A DNA stretch of 64,000 nucleotides, taken from NCBI RefSeq assembly GCF_946479975.1, contig NZ_CAMLIX010000003.1:4854-68853 (forward strand), given 5' to 3'. The notes below the pieces were generated by a model that was not told the DNA's origin, searched no databases, and saw nothing but the letters and a program-made list of their open reading frames with translations. Shown here piece by piece: positions 8,071 to 17,544 of this stretch. This DNA is from an uncultured Flavobacterium sp. (GTDB taxonomy: Bacteria; Bacteroidota; Bacteroidia; Flavobacteriales; Flavobacteriaceae). A program made the position numbers and the translations under genes. Each line of letters starts with the position of its first letter. The stretch's first letter is position 1.

Positions 8071-9330
8071 TTATTTTACTTTGAAAGTAACTCTTCTTAC
8101 GATTTGACGTGCTTCTTTAGAATTTTTGTTCACAGAAGTATCTTCACCGTTAGCAATTACATTTAATCTTGAAGCGTCGATTCCAGCGTTTACTGCTACG
8201 TTTTTCACAGCTTCAGCTCTTTTTCTTGACAATTCAGTGTTGTAATCAGAGTTTCCAATTTCATCAGAGTATCCGATAATATCAGCAGATTTTCCTGGAT
8301 TGTTTTTCAAGTATTTCACTAAGAAATCAACACCAGATAAAGAAGCGTTTGTAGGTTTAGACGAGTTGAAATCGAAGTAAACATTTACATAACCTCCATT
8401 GATTAATTCCTCAACAGTATTGTTTGTAGCAGATCCAGCACCTTTTTTCTCGTAAGTTTTGTCTAAGTAGCTTTCTAATTCATCTGGCACACCATTTTGG
8501 TTTGTATCAATAGATTGTCCTTTAGTATTAACAGCAACACCAGATACAGTATTTGGTTCTAAATCGTATAAATCAGCAACTCCGTCTTTGTCTGAATCGA
8601 TAAGACCAGTTTCGATTAAGTCCACTCTGTTTTCCAATTCAGTGATTCTATCTTCTTCACCAACCCAGTCAGCATGTTTTGTTTGTTTACCTAAGTAGAA
8701 AGTTAAACCAACGGAAGCGTTCAATAAAACACCGTCAAAAGATCCAGTTGTTGTATTACCCATTCCGTCGAAGTTCCAGTTTTGTCTTCCGTTAACAATA
8801 CCTGTTAAATCTCCAGTCAAAGCTACTCTGTTGCTTAATCTAATTTGTCCTGTTAAACCAGCGATTCCGTGAGCCATATAATCTTGACCTCCAAATCCAG
8901 TTTCAGTACTAATTTGAGAAACTCCAAAACCACCATGAGCTAAAAGTCCAATTGTGTTTGTCCAAGTTTCGAAGTTTAACGCACGTCCAACGTTTACAAC
9001 TCCTTGTAAACTTGCTCTAACGTAACGGCTTTCAAAATCAGGAGTATTTTTTTTCTCTTTAAATTGATCGTATCCAACATCTAATTTCAAACCAAACTTT
9101 GGATTAAACATATATCTTACACCTAGATCTCCGTGAAAAAAGTTCGCAGTTTCTGTTGTGTAACCTGGAGTCATCGTTCTGGTTGGTTTGTTTACACCAC
9201 CATTAAGTTCAAGAGACCATTTATTGTATTCTTGTTCTGTACTTGGCTTCGTAGCAGTTGTTGCCATATTTTGTGCACCTGCTGCTAATGATAGTAATAA
9301 TAATGAGGCTGATACTAATTTCTTTTTCAT
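8071..9330 (-). CDS. OmpA-family outer-membrane protein
   Basis: The 419-residue protein has an N-terminal signal peptide ending near AAGAQN, then an eight-stranded-type beta barrel (about 30-215) rich in alternating aromatic and polar residues and Gly. A short linker with a thrombospondin-3-like calcium motif (DSDKDGVADLYD and DTNQNGVPDELE, about 245-285) follows. The C-terminal OmpA peptidoglycan-binding domain (about 310-419) shows NVYFDFNSSKP, ADIIGYSDEIGNSDYNTELSRKRA and a terminal RRVTFK. It anchors the outer membrane to peptidoglycan. A CAAAATTA box (minus-strand TAATTTTG) at 9372-9379 gives a leader of about 35 bases. Confidence 0.93.
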   Translation of the reverse strand: MKKKLVSASLLLLSLAAGAQNMATTATKPSTEQEYNKWSLELNGGVNKPTRTMTPGYTTETANFFHGDLGVRYMFNPKFGLKLDVGYDQFKEKKNTPDFESRYVRASLQGVVNVGRALNFETWTNTIGLLAHGGFGVSQISTETGFGGQDYMAHGIAGLTGQIRLSNRVALTGDLTGIVNGRQNWNFDGMGNTTTGSFDGVLLNASVGLTFYLGKQTKHADWVGEEDRITELENRVDLIETGLIDSDKDGVADLYDLEPNTVSGVAVNTKGQSIDTNQNGVPDELESYLDKTYEKKGAGSATNNTVEELINGGYVNVYFDFNSSKPTNASLSGVDFLVKYLKNNPGKSADIIGYSDEIGNSDYNTELSRKRAEAVKNVAVNAGIDASRLNVIANGEDTSVNKNSKEARQIVRRVTFKVK

Positions 9331-9371
9331 GATATCAATAAATTAAATTGTTTTTATTTTAAACTCAGGAG

Positions 9372-9379
9372 CAAAATTA
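9372..9379 (-). promoter_or_regulatory. -7 box of the OmpA-like gene
   Basis: The minus strand reads TAATTTTG, matching TAnnTTTG, 41 bases upstream of the ATG. Confidence 0.55.
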
Positions 9380-9480
9380 GACGTCAAATTCAAGAATGCG
9401 TTGTATTTGCAGTTACATAATTCCCATATTTTGGCATTTAATTGTGTAAATACGTTAAAATAAGCACAATAGAAAGTATA

Positions 9481-9515
9481 AAAAAAGAGCAAAATTTACA
9501 TTTTGCTCTTTTTTT
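9481..9515. terminator. Terminator of the choice-of-anchor I gene
   Basis: AAAAAAGAGCAAAAT pairs with ATTTTGCTCTTTTTT around a short TTAC loop; the A tract on the plus side acts as a T tract for the minus-strand gene. Confidence 0.85.
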
Positions 9516-9531
9516 ATATACTGGAAATATA

Positions 9532-11046
9532 TTATTTCAAGTCTGGCTGGAAAATTTTAACAGTTCCATCACCCTCACTGCTTACCACTAATAAACTTCT
9601 TTTGGTAGGACTTTTTGATGCTGGAATAAAAAGTAAACCTTCTGGTGCATCACCGGTTTTTACTGTTTGTAAATATTGTGGAGAAACAGGATTTGTTGCA
9701 TCATACACCATAAAAGCATCAGATCTTTCTAAACCAACAAATATAATATTTTGATTTCCCATTTTAGCGGCAACAACCGCTTCTGGCTCAGAACCCTTGT
9801 CATCACTTCTTTTATCGTCGTAAGTTCCTAATTCGTATGTTTTTTTGTCAGCATCATTTTTGCTGTCATAAACTATTTTTCCTGTGTTTCCGTTCCATAT
9901 AGAGAAAGATCTTCCGCCAAAACTTACCATTTCGTCCAAATCTCCATCACCATCAGTATCTCCCATATCAGCAACAAGATTTAATCTTCCCATGTTTGCA
10001 TCTAATTTTAAAGTTGCTGCATCAGGAAAAATTGTTGCATCCAATTTCATGTTTTTCATACGCTTAACATCAGAGTAAGCAGTATATTCTCTTGCGTCAC
10101 CTTCATTTGCAGTTACAAAGTAAGGAACATTATTTACTGTATAATGAGAAATAGCATCCGGCATATAAAGACCTTTTACTTTCCACGGATTAAAAGCAAC
10201 TTTATCATCGCTGTCACTTATATCAATAGCATTTTCTGCAGTATTGTAATCTTTTAAACCTAATGGATAAATTGCAGTAATCGTTTTAGAAGTCAAATCA
10301 ACTTTTGCAACACCATTGTTTTCCTGTAAAGTTACCCACGCAGTTTTAGAATCGTCGGCAATTGTAATGTATTCTGGTTCAATATCCTGAGCGAAACTTT
10401 TAGCAAATTTAGAAATCCTGAATCCGTCTTTGGCTAACGCAGCAGCCTGACCAGCAAATGAACTGAAATCTAAAGTGGTTACAGCATAAGTACTTGTTTC
10501 GATAATAGAAATAGTTCCGTTTGGATCTTGTGAATAATCAGTATTTGGTTCACCTTCGTTAGCAGTCATGATAAATTTTCCATCAGGAGAAAAAGTTACC
10601 ATATCTGGCAAAGCTCCAACAGTAACTTGTTTAATTAAGCTGTAATCTGAAGTGTTGAAAACCAAAACTTTTCCATTACCTTGTTTGTTTATTGTTGATT
10701 CTAAAGCAACAGCCAATTTTCCATCAAAAACAGAAACACTGTTGGCAGCACCTTCGTATGCTGTTAAATCAATTTTCCCTACAATCGCAGGTTTTGCCGG
10801 ATCTGTAATATCGATAACATCTATCTGGTTAACACCGCTGTTGTTTACAGTAAAAAGTCTTTTTGTTTTTTCGCAGTATGCAGAAATCTCGGCTGCAGCT
10901 TCTCCGCCAATTTTAATAGAACCAATTTCTTTAAAAGTGCCTGGGTTTTCGCTTACAGAGAATTCTGGTTCGTTGTTTTTTTCGTCATTAGTACAGCTTG
11001 CCAAAATCAAAACAGCAGCAATTAATGAGATTGATAATTTTTTCAT
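9532..11046 (-). CDS. Choice-of-anchor I family lipoprotein
   Basis: This 504-residue exported lipoprotein has its lipobox at residues 15-18 (LASC). The mature protein is a beta-propeller-like repeat protein with features of the choice-of-anchor I group: IDVIDITDPAKPAIVGKIDL, DMVTFSPDGKFIMTANEGEPN, FVTANEGDAREY and NIIFVGLERSDAFMVYD. An acidic calcium-type loop (DTDGDGDLDEM) lies near residue 365. Related proteins are annotated as alkaline-phosphatase-like or surface glycoproteins, but I see no phosphatase active site, so a binding or scaffold role is more likely. No sorting domain is present; anchoring is by lipid. A CAAAAGTA box lies 20 bases upstream. Confidence 0.88.
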   Translation of the reverse strand: MKKLSISLIAAVLILASCTNDEKNNEPEFSVSENPGTFKEIGSIKIGGEAAAEISAYCEKTKRLFTVNNSGVNQIDVIDITDPAKPAIVGKIDLTAYEGAANSVSVFDGKLAVALESTINKQGNGKVLVFNTSDYSLIKQVTVGALPDMVTFSPDGKFIMTANEGEPNTDYSQDPNGTISIIETSTYAVTTLDFSSFAGQAAALAKDGFRISKFAKSFAQDIEPEYITIADDSKTAWVTLQENNGVAKVDLTSKTITAIYPLGLKDYNTAENAIDISDSDDKVAFNPWKVKGLYMPDAISHYTVNNVPYFVTANEGDAREYTAYSDVKRMKNMKLDATIFPDAATLKLDANMGRLNLVADMGDTDGDGDLDEMVSFGGRSFSIWNGNTGKIVYDSKNDADKKTYELGTYDDKRSDDKGSEPEAVVAAKMGNQNIIFVGLERSDAFMVYDATNPVSPQYLQTVKTGDAPEGLLFIPASKSPTKRSLLVVSSEGDGTVKIFQPDLK

Positions 11047-11066
11047 GTGTTAGTTTTTAGTTTCGG

Positions 11067-11074
11067 CAAAAGTA
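11067..11074 (-). promoter_or_regulatory. -7 box of the choice-of-anchor I gene
   Basis: The minus strand reads TACTTTTG, matching TAnnTTTG, 20 bases upstream of the ATG at 11046. Confidence 0.6.
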
Positions 11075-11197
11075 ATTCTGAGCTTTCTGTTAGATATTAA
11101 GAAGGCATTATGAAATCTTTAACTTAAATTTTAGAAGGTATTTTATGCGAGCGATGGACGATTTTCGATCAGATGTTTTATAATCCTTACGAATGCT

Positions 11198-11205
11198 TAT
11201 CTTTG
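11198..11205 (+). promoter_or_regulatory. -7 box of aguA
   Basis: TATCTTTG matches TAnnTTTG and ends 24 bases before the ATG at 11230. Upstream, a TGTTTT stretch lies near the expected -33 position but does not match well. Confidence 0.6.
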
Positions 11206-11229
11206 CACTTTCTAAATTAGAACGTATTT

Positions 11230-12270
11230 ATGTCAACAAATAATAGAAGATTTCCAGCAGAGTGGGAAAAACAACAAGGAATTGTTTTATGTTTTCCGCA
11301 TAATGGTAACGACTGGCCGGGAAAATATGAAGCAGTTCAATGGGCTTTTGTAGAGTTTATTAAAAAAGTAGCCACTTTTGAAACTGTTTTTTTGGTCGTA
11401 GCCGATGAAAAACTAAAAGAAAAAGTTGCTGATATGCTCGAAAGAGCTCGCGTAAAGATTGAAAATGTTTCTTTTATCGTTCATAAAACAAATAGAAGCT
11501 GGATGCGAGATTCAGGTCCGATTGTTGTAAAAAATGGTTCAAAAAGAGAAGCTTTAAATTTTAATTTTAACGGATGGGCAAAATATAAAAATTATCAATT
11601 AGATAAATTTGTTCCTGGTAAAATTGCTGATTTTATAGATGTGCCGCTAACACAGGTTATGTACAAAGGAAAACCAGTAATTGTAGAAGGTGGAGCAATT
11701 GATGTAAACGGAAAAGGAACTTTATTGACTTCTGAAGAATGTTTGATGCATCCGACAATTCAAGTTAGAAATCCTGGTTTTACAAAAGAAGATTACGAAG
11801 CCGTTTTTAAAGAATATCTAGGAGTTACAAACGTAATTTGGTTAGGAGACGGAATTGAAGGTGACGATACTCATGGACATATCGATGATTTATGCCGATT
11901 TGTAAATGAAGATACAATTGTAACAATTGTAGAAACGGACAAAAATGATTCAAACTACAAACCTTTACAGGATAATTTGAAGCGTCTTCAAAATGCAAAA
12001 TTAGAAAACGGAAAATCTCCAGTTATTGTAGCGTTGCCAATGCCAAAACGTGTTGATTTTGAAGAGTTGCGTTTGCCGGCAAGTTATGCTAATTTCTTAA
12101 TATTGAATAATTGCGTTTTAGTACCAACATTCAACGACAGTAATGACCGAGTAGCATTAAATATACTTTCAGAATGTTTCCCAGATCGTGAAGTAATTGG
12201 TATAAGCTGTATTGATTTTATCTGGGGATTTGGAACTTTACATTGTTTAAGTCAGCAGATTCCTGCTTAA
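11230..12270 (+). CDS. aguA: Agmatine deiminase AguA
   Basis: This cytoplasmic enzyme converts agmatine to N-carbamoylputrescine and ammonia, and AguB then releases putrescine. The 346 residues show the guanidino-group-modifying fold with WMRDSGPI (about 95), the HGHIDDLCRF segment carrying catalytic His and Asp residues (about 217), and the nucleophile Cys339 in the C-terminal GTLHCLSQQIPA. Length and ends match the family. It has its own -7 box, so aguA and aguB are separately transcribed although they act in sequence. Confidence 0.95.
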   Translation: MSTNNRRFPAEWEKQQGIVLCFPHNGNDWPGKYEAVQWAFVEFIKKVATFETVFLVVADEKLKEKVADMLERARVKIENVSFIVHKTNRSWMRDSGPIVVKNGSKREALNFNFNGWAKYKNYQLDKFVPGKIADFIDVPLTQVMYKGKPVIVEGGAIDVNGKGTLLTSEECLMHPTIQVRNPGFTKEDYEAVFKEYLGVTNVIWLGDGIEGDDTHGHIDDLCRFVNEDTIVTIVETDKNDSNYKPLQDNLKRLQNAKLENGKSPVIVALPMPKRVDFEELRLPASYANFLILNNCVLVPTFNDSNDRVALNILSECFPDREVIGISCIDFIWGFGTLHCLSQQIPA

Positions 12271-12362
12271 AAAAAGTAAAAACAGATTTATGAAAAATAC
12301 TTTAGTCTTTTTAATCTTCGGTGTAATCATTTGATATAGAAAGATTTTTTAATATTCTCGGA

Positions 12363-12392
12363 GCTGTCACTTTTGGTGACAGCTTTTTTTTG
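12363..12392 (+). terminator. Terminator after aguA
   Basis: A perfect AGCTGTCAC / GTGACAGCT stem with a 5-base loop is followed by a T8 run. It is about 90 bases beyond the stop codon. Confidence 0.85.
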
Positions 12393-12482
12393 TTCTATAT
12401 TTAACAAAGAGATTTGCAACGTGTTCCAACAAGCTTCTTATATTCGTAGGGTCAACATTGCAGAAATGCAGATTTAATTTAT

Positions 12483-13667
12483 ATGAAGAAAATATTTTTT
12501 GTCCTTTCCGTGCTTTCTTCCGGAATTCTTTTTTCACAGTCTGATTTACAAGAAAAAACAGAACTTACATTTGCAACCTACAATGTGAGTATGGAATCTG
12601 ATAATTATTCTCCCAAGGGAGCAATGGGAAAATCGGAGCAGATATTGATAAGTCAGCTTAATTCAGGTCACAATACTCAAATCAAAAATATCGCCCAGAT
12701 TATTCAAACCGTGAGGCCTGATGTTATTCTGTTAAACGAATTCGATTATATTAAAGATCCTGAACTTGGTGTTAAAGCGTTCATCAAAAATTACTTGAAC
12801 GTGAGCCAAGGTGGTGTAGCGCCCATTGATTATCCTTATTACTATTATTCAACCGTGAATACGGGGCAGCCAAGTCCTTACGATTTGAACAATGATGGAA
12901 AGTTGGATAATTTTGGAAATGATGCATGGGGATTTGGTCTTTATCCTGGACAATATGGAATGATGCTTTTATCTAAATATCCTATTGATGCTAAAGATGT
13001 TCGTACCTTTCAAAATTTTAAATGGAAAGATATGCCGGGAGCACTGCTTACCAAAAGAGCAGATGGATCGGATTGGTATAGTAAGAAGGCATGGAAGGAA
13101 TTTCCACTATCTTCAAAATCTCATTGGGATGTTCCTGTAGATATTGGCAATAAAATAATTCACGTTTTAGTTAGTCATCCAACTCCTCCTACTTTTGATG
13201 GTGATGAAGATCGAAATGGGAAAAGAAATCATGATGAAATCAGATTTTGGAAAGACTATATTTCAGACAATTCAGCTTCGTATATTTATGATGATAAAGG
13301 CGTAAAAGGTGGTTTGGCTTCGAATTCTCAATTTGTTATTATGGGTGATCAAAATGCTTCGCCAGTTGAAGGAAATGCTGTTAGAGAAGGCATAAAGTCT
13401 TTAATAGAAAGTCCTAAAATTAATAGCGACTTTACGCCTGCAAGTAAAGGTGGTGCTGCATATACTCCTGAAAATCCTTTTGGAATTAATCATACTGCCT
13501 TTTGGAGAATGCGCGCTGATTATGTTTTACCATCCCGACTTGGTTTTAAGGTTGTCGACAGCGGTGTGTTCTGGCCTGCAAAAGGTGAACCGATGTCAGA
13601 ATTGGTTGAAAAACGCCAGTCAAGTTCAGATCATCGTTTGGTTTGGGTAAAGGTGGTTTTGGAATAA
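12483..13667 (+). CDS. Secreted endonuclease/exonuclease/phosphatase-family protein
   Basis: The 394 residues start with a signal peptide (MKKIFFVLSVLSSGILFSQS). The mature protein has the EEP fold: FATYNVSME near the start of the core, VILLNEFDYI supplying the metal-binding Glu, GDQNASP with the catalytic Asp and Asn near 289-291, and the C-terminal SSDHRLVWVKV with the catalytic Asp-His pair. Members cleave nucleic acids or phosphoesters outside the cytoplasm. Long insertions with a DxNxDGxxD-like loop (DLNNDGKLDNFG) suggest a calcium site. No type IX sorting domain is present at the C-terminus, so periplasmic or surface location is open. Confidence 0.88.
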   Translation: MKKIFFVLSVLSSGILFSQSDLQEKTELTFATYNVSMESDNYSPKGAMGKSEQILISQLNSGHNTQIKNIAQIIQTVRPDVILLNEFDYIKDPELGVKAFIKNYLNVSQGGVAPIDYPYYYYSTVNTGQPSPYDLNNDGKLDNFGNDAWGFGLYPGQYGMMLLSKYPIDAKDVRTFQNFKWKDMPGALLTKRADGSDWYSKKAWKEFPLSSKSHWDVPVDIGNKIIHVLVSHPTPPTFDGDEDRNGKRNHDEIRFWKDYISDNSASYIYDDKGVKGGLASNSQFVIMGDQNASPVEGNAVREGIKSLIESPKINSDFTPASKGGAAYTPENPFGINHTAFWRMRADYVLPSRLGFKVVDSGVFWPAKGEPMSELVEKRQSSSDHRLVWVKVVLE

Positions 13668-13809
13668 ATGACACTTTCAGAATATTTATTTCACTCAGAT
13701 TTTACAGATCTAATCAGATTTCTTTTGAAATGATTTTAAATAATCAGCGAGATCAGCTTAAATCTTTTTAAATCTGCGTGAAATAAAGCTTTAGATAAAT
13801 TCTTAAATA

Positions 13810-13845
13810 AAAAAGCTTGTTAGTTTTGTTCTAACAAGCTTTTTT
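13810..13845. terminator. Bidirectional terminator between convergent genes
   Basis: An AAAAAGCTTGTTAG stem and its complement CTAACAAGCTTTTTT enclose TTTTGTT; it serves the EEP-family gene and fahA. Confidence 0.9.
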
Positions 13846-13868
13846 ATTTAATGTATACTATTTTCTCT

Positions 13869-15152
13869 TCATGGTCGAATAAAAGGAGGCAACAATTGAC
13901 TTGAAACTTCTCCAAATCCAATACGTACTTCTGCGTTTTCGCAGAAACCTCTCATAATTACCGTATCATTATCTTCAATAAATTTACGCTCGCTTCCATC
14001 GCTTAATTTCAAAGGATTTTTACCGCCCCAAGTCAATTCTAACATCGAGCCAAAACTATCTGGAGTTGGACCAGAAATAGTTCCAGATCCCATCATGTCA
14101 CCAGAATTAACGCGGCAGCCGTTTGAAGTATGATGTGCCAATTGCTGACTCATTGACCAGTATAAATATTTGAAATTTGATTTTGAAACGACAGTTTCTT
14201 TCTGATCTTCAGGCTTAATAGAAACTTCTAAATGAATATCGAATGCCTTTTTTCCTTTTGTCTGTAAATAAGGAAGTGGCGAAGGATCTTGTTTTGGTCC
14301 TTTTGTTCTAAAAGGTTCCAAAGCATCCATCGTTACAATCCAAGGCGAAATTGAAGTCGCAAAGTTTTTAGCTAAGAAGGGTCCAAGTGGCACATATTCC
14401 CATTTCTGGATATCACGCGCGCTCCAGTCATTCAATAAAACCATTCCGAAAATATAATCTTCGGCCTCGTAAGTAGGAATATTTTCTCCCATTACATTGA
14501 CATCAGTCGTAATAAAAGCAGTTTCCAATTCAAAATCTACTAAACGAGAAGGTCCAAAAACAGGATACTTTTCGCCGGCAGGAAGTGTTTGTCCCATTGG
14601 TCTGTGAACCGGAATTCCAGACGGAACAATCGTAGAACTTCTACCGTGATACCCAACTGGAATATGAAGCCAGTTTGGCAACAAAGCATTTTCTGGATCG
14701 CGGAACATTTTCCCTACGTTTGTAGCATGTTCTTTACTCGAATAAAAGTCTGTATAATCACCAATTAAAACTGGTAATTGCATTTCTACATCTTCGATTT
14801 TAAATATAACAATATCTCGGTGTTTTGTTGTATCTCTTAGCTGCGGATTGGTTTCGTCAAAAATCTCAGCGATACGATTTCGAACCAGGCGCCATGTTTT
14901 TTTTCCGTCAGAAATAAAATCATTCAGCGTATCCTGCATAAACATATCATCGGTTAATTCTATTCCTTCAAAATAGTTTAATTGTTGTAAAGCCCCTAAA
15001 TCAATAGCATAATCACCAATTCGTGTTCCTACTGTAACGACATTTTCTTTGGTAAGAAACACGCCAAAAGGAATATTCTGAATAGGGAAGTCACTATGTT
15101 CTGGAACTTCTAACCATGATTTTCTACTGGTATCGTTGGCGGTTATAGGCAT
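13869..15152 (-). CDS. fahA: Fumarylacetoacetase
   Basis: This is the last enzyme of tyrosine/homogentisate breakdown, splitting fumarylacetoacetate into fumarate and acetoacetate in the cytoplasm. The 427 residues show the N-terminal FAA_hydrolase_N part (FGVFLTKENVVTVGTRIGDYAIDL) and the C-terminal catalytic domain, including the active-site His in PVGYHGRSSTIV and metal ligands in FELETAFI and LLNDWSARDIQKWEY. The CRVNSGDMMGSGTISGP loop is characteristic. Length is as expected. The gene is divergent from glyA, with both -7 boxes facing each other in a 109-base gap. Other genes of the pathway are not in the window. Confidence 0.95.
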   Translation of the reverse strand: MPITANDTSRKSWLEVPEHSDFPIQNIPFGVFLTKENVVTVGTRIGDYAIDLGALQQLNYFEGIELTDDMFMQDTLNDFISDGKKTWRLVRNRIAEIFDETNPQLRDTTKHRDIVIFKIEDVEMQLPVLIGDYTDFYSSKEHATNVGKMFRDPENALLPNWLHIPVGYHGRSSTIVPSGIPVHRPMGQTLPAGEKYPVFGPSRLVDFELETAFITTDVNVMGENIPTYEAEDYIFGMVLLNDWSARDIQKWEYVPLGPFLAKNFATSISPWIVTMDALEPFRTKGPKQDPSPLPYLQTKGKKAFDIHLEVSIKPEDQKETVVSKSNFKYLYWSMSQQLAHHTSNGCRVNSGDMMGSGTISGPTPDSFGSMLELTWGGKNPLKLSDGSERKFIEDNDTVIMRGFCENAEVRIGFGEVSSQLLPPFIRP

Positions 15153-15187
15153 GTGTAATGTTAATTATTTGTTGAAAAATTGTATGT

Positions 15188-15195
15188 CAAATATA
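15188..15195 (-). promoter_or_regulatory. -7 box of fahA
   Basis: The minus strand reads TATATTTG, matching TAnnTTTG, 35 bases upstream of the ATG. Confidence 0.55.
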
Positions 15196-15228
15196 TCATA
15201 ATCTAGCAGTTTAACAAACGTTTTTTTG

Positions 15229-15236
15229 TATTTTTG
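15229..15236 (+). promoter_or_regulatory. -7 box of glyA
   Basis: TATTTTTG matches TAnnTTTG and ends 25 bases before the ATG at 15262. It overlaps the only upstream in-frame alternative start (TTG 15226), which argues for the ATG. Confidence 0.65.
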
Positions 15237-15261
15237 CGTGAAATTAACGAAAAACAAAGAA

Positions 15262-16536
15262 ATGCAACGCGACGAACAAATTTTTGATCTTATCCAAGAG
15301 GAAAAAGAAAGACAAATTCACGGACTAGAGCTTATCGCTTCAGAAAATTTTGTAAGTGATGAAGTAATGGAAGCAGCTGGTTCTGTTTTAACTAACAAAT
15401 ATGCTGAGGGTTATCCTGGCAAAAGATACTACGGCGGTTGCGAAGTAGTTGACGTTATCGAGCAAATTGCTATTGATAGAGCTAAAGAATTATTTGGTGC
15501 TGAGTACGCAAACGTGCAGCCTCACTCTGGTTCTCAGGCAAATACAGCAGTTTACCACGCTTGTTTGAATCCTGGTGATACTATTTTAGGTTTCGATTTA
15601 TCTCACGGAGGTCACTTAACTCACGGTTCTCCAGTAAACTTTTCAGGTCGTTTATATCGTCCGGTTTTTTACGGTGTAGATGCTGAAACTGGTCGTTTAG
15701 ATTATGATAAAATTCAAGAAATTGCAACAAAAGAACAGCCAAAATTAATTATCGCTGGAGCTTCGGCTTATTCTCGTGATATGGATTTTGCTCGTTTCAG
15801 ACAAATTGCAGACAGCGTAGGAGCGATCTTATTTGCTGATATTTCTCACCCTGCAGGTTTAATTGCAAAAGGATTATTAAACGATCCAATTCCACATTGT
15901 CATATTGTTTCTACAACAACTCATAAAACTTTACGTGGACCACGTGGAGGTCTAATTTTAATGGGAAAAGATTTTGAAAACCCACAAGGTTTAAAAACTC
16001 CAAAAGGAGAAATCAGAATGATGTCTTCATTATTAGACTTAGCTGTTTTCCCTGGAAATCAAGGTGGACCATTAATGCACATCATTGCTGCTAAAGCTGT
16101 TGCTTTTGGTGAAGCGCTTAAAGATGAGTTCTTTACATATGCAATGCAATTACAAAAAAATGCAAATGCAATGGCTGATGCTTTCGTAAAAAGAGGTTAC
16201 AACATTATCTCTGGCGGAACAGATAACCACATGATGCTTATTGACTTAAGAAATAAAAACATTTCTGGTAAAGAAGCTGAAAACGCATTAGTAAAAGCAG
16301 AAATTACAGTAAACAAAAACATGGTTCCTTTTGACGATAAATCACCATTTATTACGTCTGGAATTCGTGTTGGAACAGCTGCAATCACAACTCGTGGTTT
16401 AGTTGAAAAAGATATGGAAACTATTGTAGCTTTAATCGATAAAGTTCTGACAGATCACACAAACGAAGATCTTATCGAAGAAGTTGCTGAAGAAGTAAAC
16501 GAATTAATGAGCGAAAGACCAATATTTGCATATTAA
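15262..16536 (+). CDS. glyA: Serine hydroxymethyltransferase
   Basis: This PLP enzyme interconverts serine and glycine with tetrahydrofolate and supplies one-carbon units. From the start [11 protein letters not shown] the protein is 424 residues, the normal length. The PLP lysine is Lys222 in [25 protein letters not shown] and [15 protein letters not shown] are the classic N-terminal motifs. I chose ATG 15262 because the upstream TTG at 15226 lies in the promoter -7 region and would add a non-homologous leader. A hairpin at 16564-16596 separates it from miaE. Confidence 0.97.
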   Translation: MQRDEQIFDLIQEEKERQIHGLELIASENFVSDEVMEAAGSVLTNKYAEGYPGKRYYGGCEVVDVIEQIAIDRAKELFGAEYANVQPHSGSQANTAVYHACLNPGDTILGFDLSHGGHLTHGSPVNFSGRLYRPVFYGVDAETGRLDYDKIQEIATKEQPKLIIAGASAYSRDMDFARFRQIADSVGAILFADISHPAGLIAKGLLNDPIPHCHIVSTTTHKTLRGPRGGLILMGKDFENPQGLKTPKGEIRMMSSLLDLAVFPGNQGGPLMHIIAAKAVAFGEALKDEFFTYAMQLQKNANAMADAFVKRGYNIISGGTDNHMMLIDLRNKNISGKEAENALVKAEITVNKNMVPFDDKSPFITSGIRVGTAAITTRGLVEKDMETIVALIDKVLTDHTNEDLIEEVAEEVNELMSERPIFAY

Positions 16537-16563
16537 TTAATATAAGTCTTAAAGTTTTTAAAG

Positions 16564-16600
16564 TCGAAAGTCAAAAGCCTTATTTTTGACTTTCGATTTT
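16564..16600 (+). terminator. Terminator after glyA
   Basis: A TCGAAAGTCAAAA stem with its complement forms a long hairpin followed by a T5 run. Confidence 0.8.
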
Positions 16601-16648
16601 TGCTTTTATAACTTATAATTTTTAACTCATAACTCATAATTTTTAGAC

Positions 16649-17242
16649 ATGGGCGTACTAAGATTACAATTACCAACCGACCCAAGATGGGTTAATATTG
16701 TTGAGAAAAACATCGAAGAAATCTTGACCGATCACGCTTGGTGCGAGCAGAAAGCAGCAACAAACGCGATTACGATTATTACCAATAATTCTGAGCATCA
16801 GGATTTAGTGAAAGATTTATTGGCTTTAGCCAAAGAAGAAATCGATCATTTTGAGCAGGTTCATAACATCATCATCAAAAGAGGATTGAAATTAGGACGT
16901 GAGCGTAAAGACGATTATGTAAATGAATTGTATTTATATATGAAGAAAAGTGGTGACGGAAGCCGAGTTTCGGGTCTTGTTGAAAGATTATTGTTCTCAG
17001 CCATGATCGAAGCCAGAAGCTGCGAACGTTTTAAAGTTCTTTCTGAAAATATAAAAGACGAAGAATTAGCCGTTTTCTACAGAGAATTAATGGAAAGCGA
17101 AGCCGGACATTACACCACATTCATCACATACGCCCGTAAATACGGAGTCGGAATCGACGTTGAGAAACGCTGGAGAGAATGGTTAGAATTTGAAGAATCA
17201 ATCATTACCAATTACGGAAAAGGAGAGACTATTCACGGATAG
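16649..17242 (+). CDS. miaE: tRNA-(ms2io6A)-hydroxylase MiaE
   Basis: This non-haem diiron monooxygenase hydroxylates ms2i6A37 in tRNA. The 197-residue protein has the MiaE four-helix ferritin-like fold. Iron ligands are visible as EIDHFEQVH (ExxH-type), FSAMIEARSCERF and MESEAGHYTTF. The N-terminal stretch DPRWVNIVEKNIEEILTDHAWCEQKAA is typical. It follows glyA by 112 bases beyond a terminator, so it probably has its own promoter, although I see no clean -7 box. Confidence 0.93.
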   Translation: MGVLRLQLPTDPRWVNIVEKNIEEILTDHAWCEQKAATNAITIITNNSEHQDLVKDLLALAKEEIDHFEQVHNIIIKRGLKLGRERKDDYVNELYLYMKKSGDGSRVSGLVERLLFSAMIEARSCERFKVLSENIKDEELAVFYRELMESEAGHYTTFITYARKYGVGIDVEKRWREWLEFEESIITNYGKGETIHG

Positions 17243-17544
17243 TTTTAGTATTCAGATTTTTTAGTGTTCAGTCGCAGTGGCAGTTTTCAGTTTTTTTCTT
17301 TGTTTAAAGTTTAAGATTTAAGGTTTCAAGTTTCAGGTTTGTCACGTTGAGCGAAGTCGAAACGCGTTCCAATTTGAAAGTTTGAGAATTTCGATAAATT
17401 TAAAAAAAAATCCGTTTTTATCCGCGTTTTCGCGAAAGCAAACCCGTTTCATCCGCGTTCAATATTTTAGGCATTTTATAATCTAAAATCAACAATCTAA
17501 AATCTAAAATTCCTTATATTTGAGAGTAACCAAAATCTCGAACT
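17243..17544. other. Repeat-rich intergenic spacer, no gene
   Basis: This 302-base gap contains low-complexity words in both orientations (agtttaagatttaag, ctaaaatctaaaat), one half of a TTGAGCGAAGTCGAA element near 17345 that recurs in full near 44.4 and 44.7 kb, and paired atccgcgtt words. TATATTTG at 17515-17522 is a plausible -7 box for guaC, 22 bases before its ATG. No ORF is credible. Confidence 0.6.
17515..17522 (+). promoter_or_regulatory. -7 box of guaC
   Basis: TATATTTG matches TAnnTTTG, ending 22 bases before the ATG at 17545. Confidence 0.55.

Noticed and set aside
9503..11053. Plus-strand ORFs opposite the choice-of-anchor I gene
   Set aside because: The sense strand encodes a convincing exported lipoprotein with its own -7 box and terminator; the opposite frames are composition artefacts.
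17243..17544. Possible tRNA or small RNA before guaC
   Set aside because: No cloverleaf or T-loop signature can be seen; the sequence is made of degenerate repeats.
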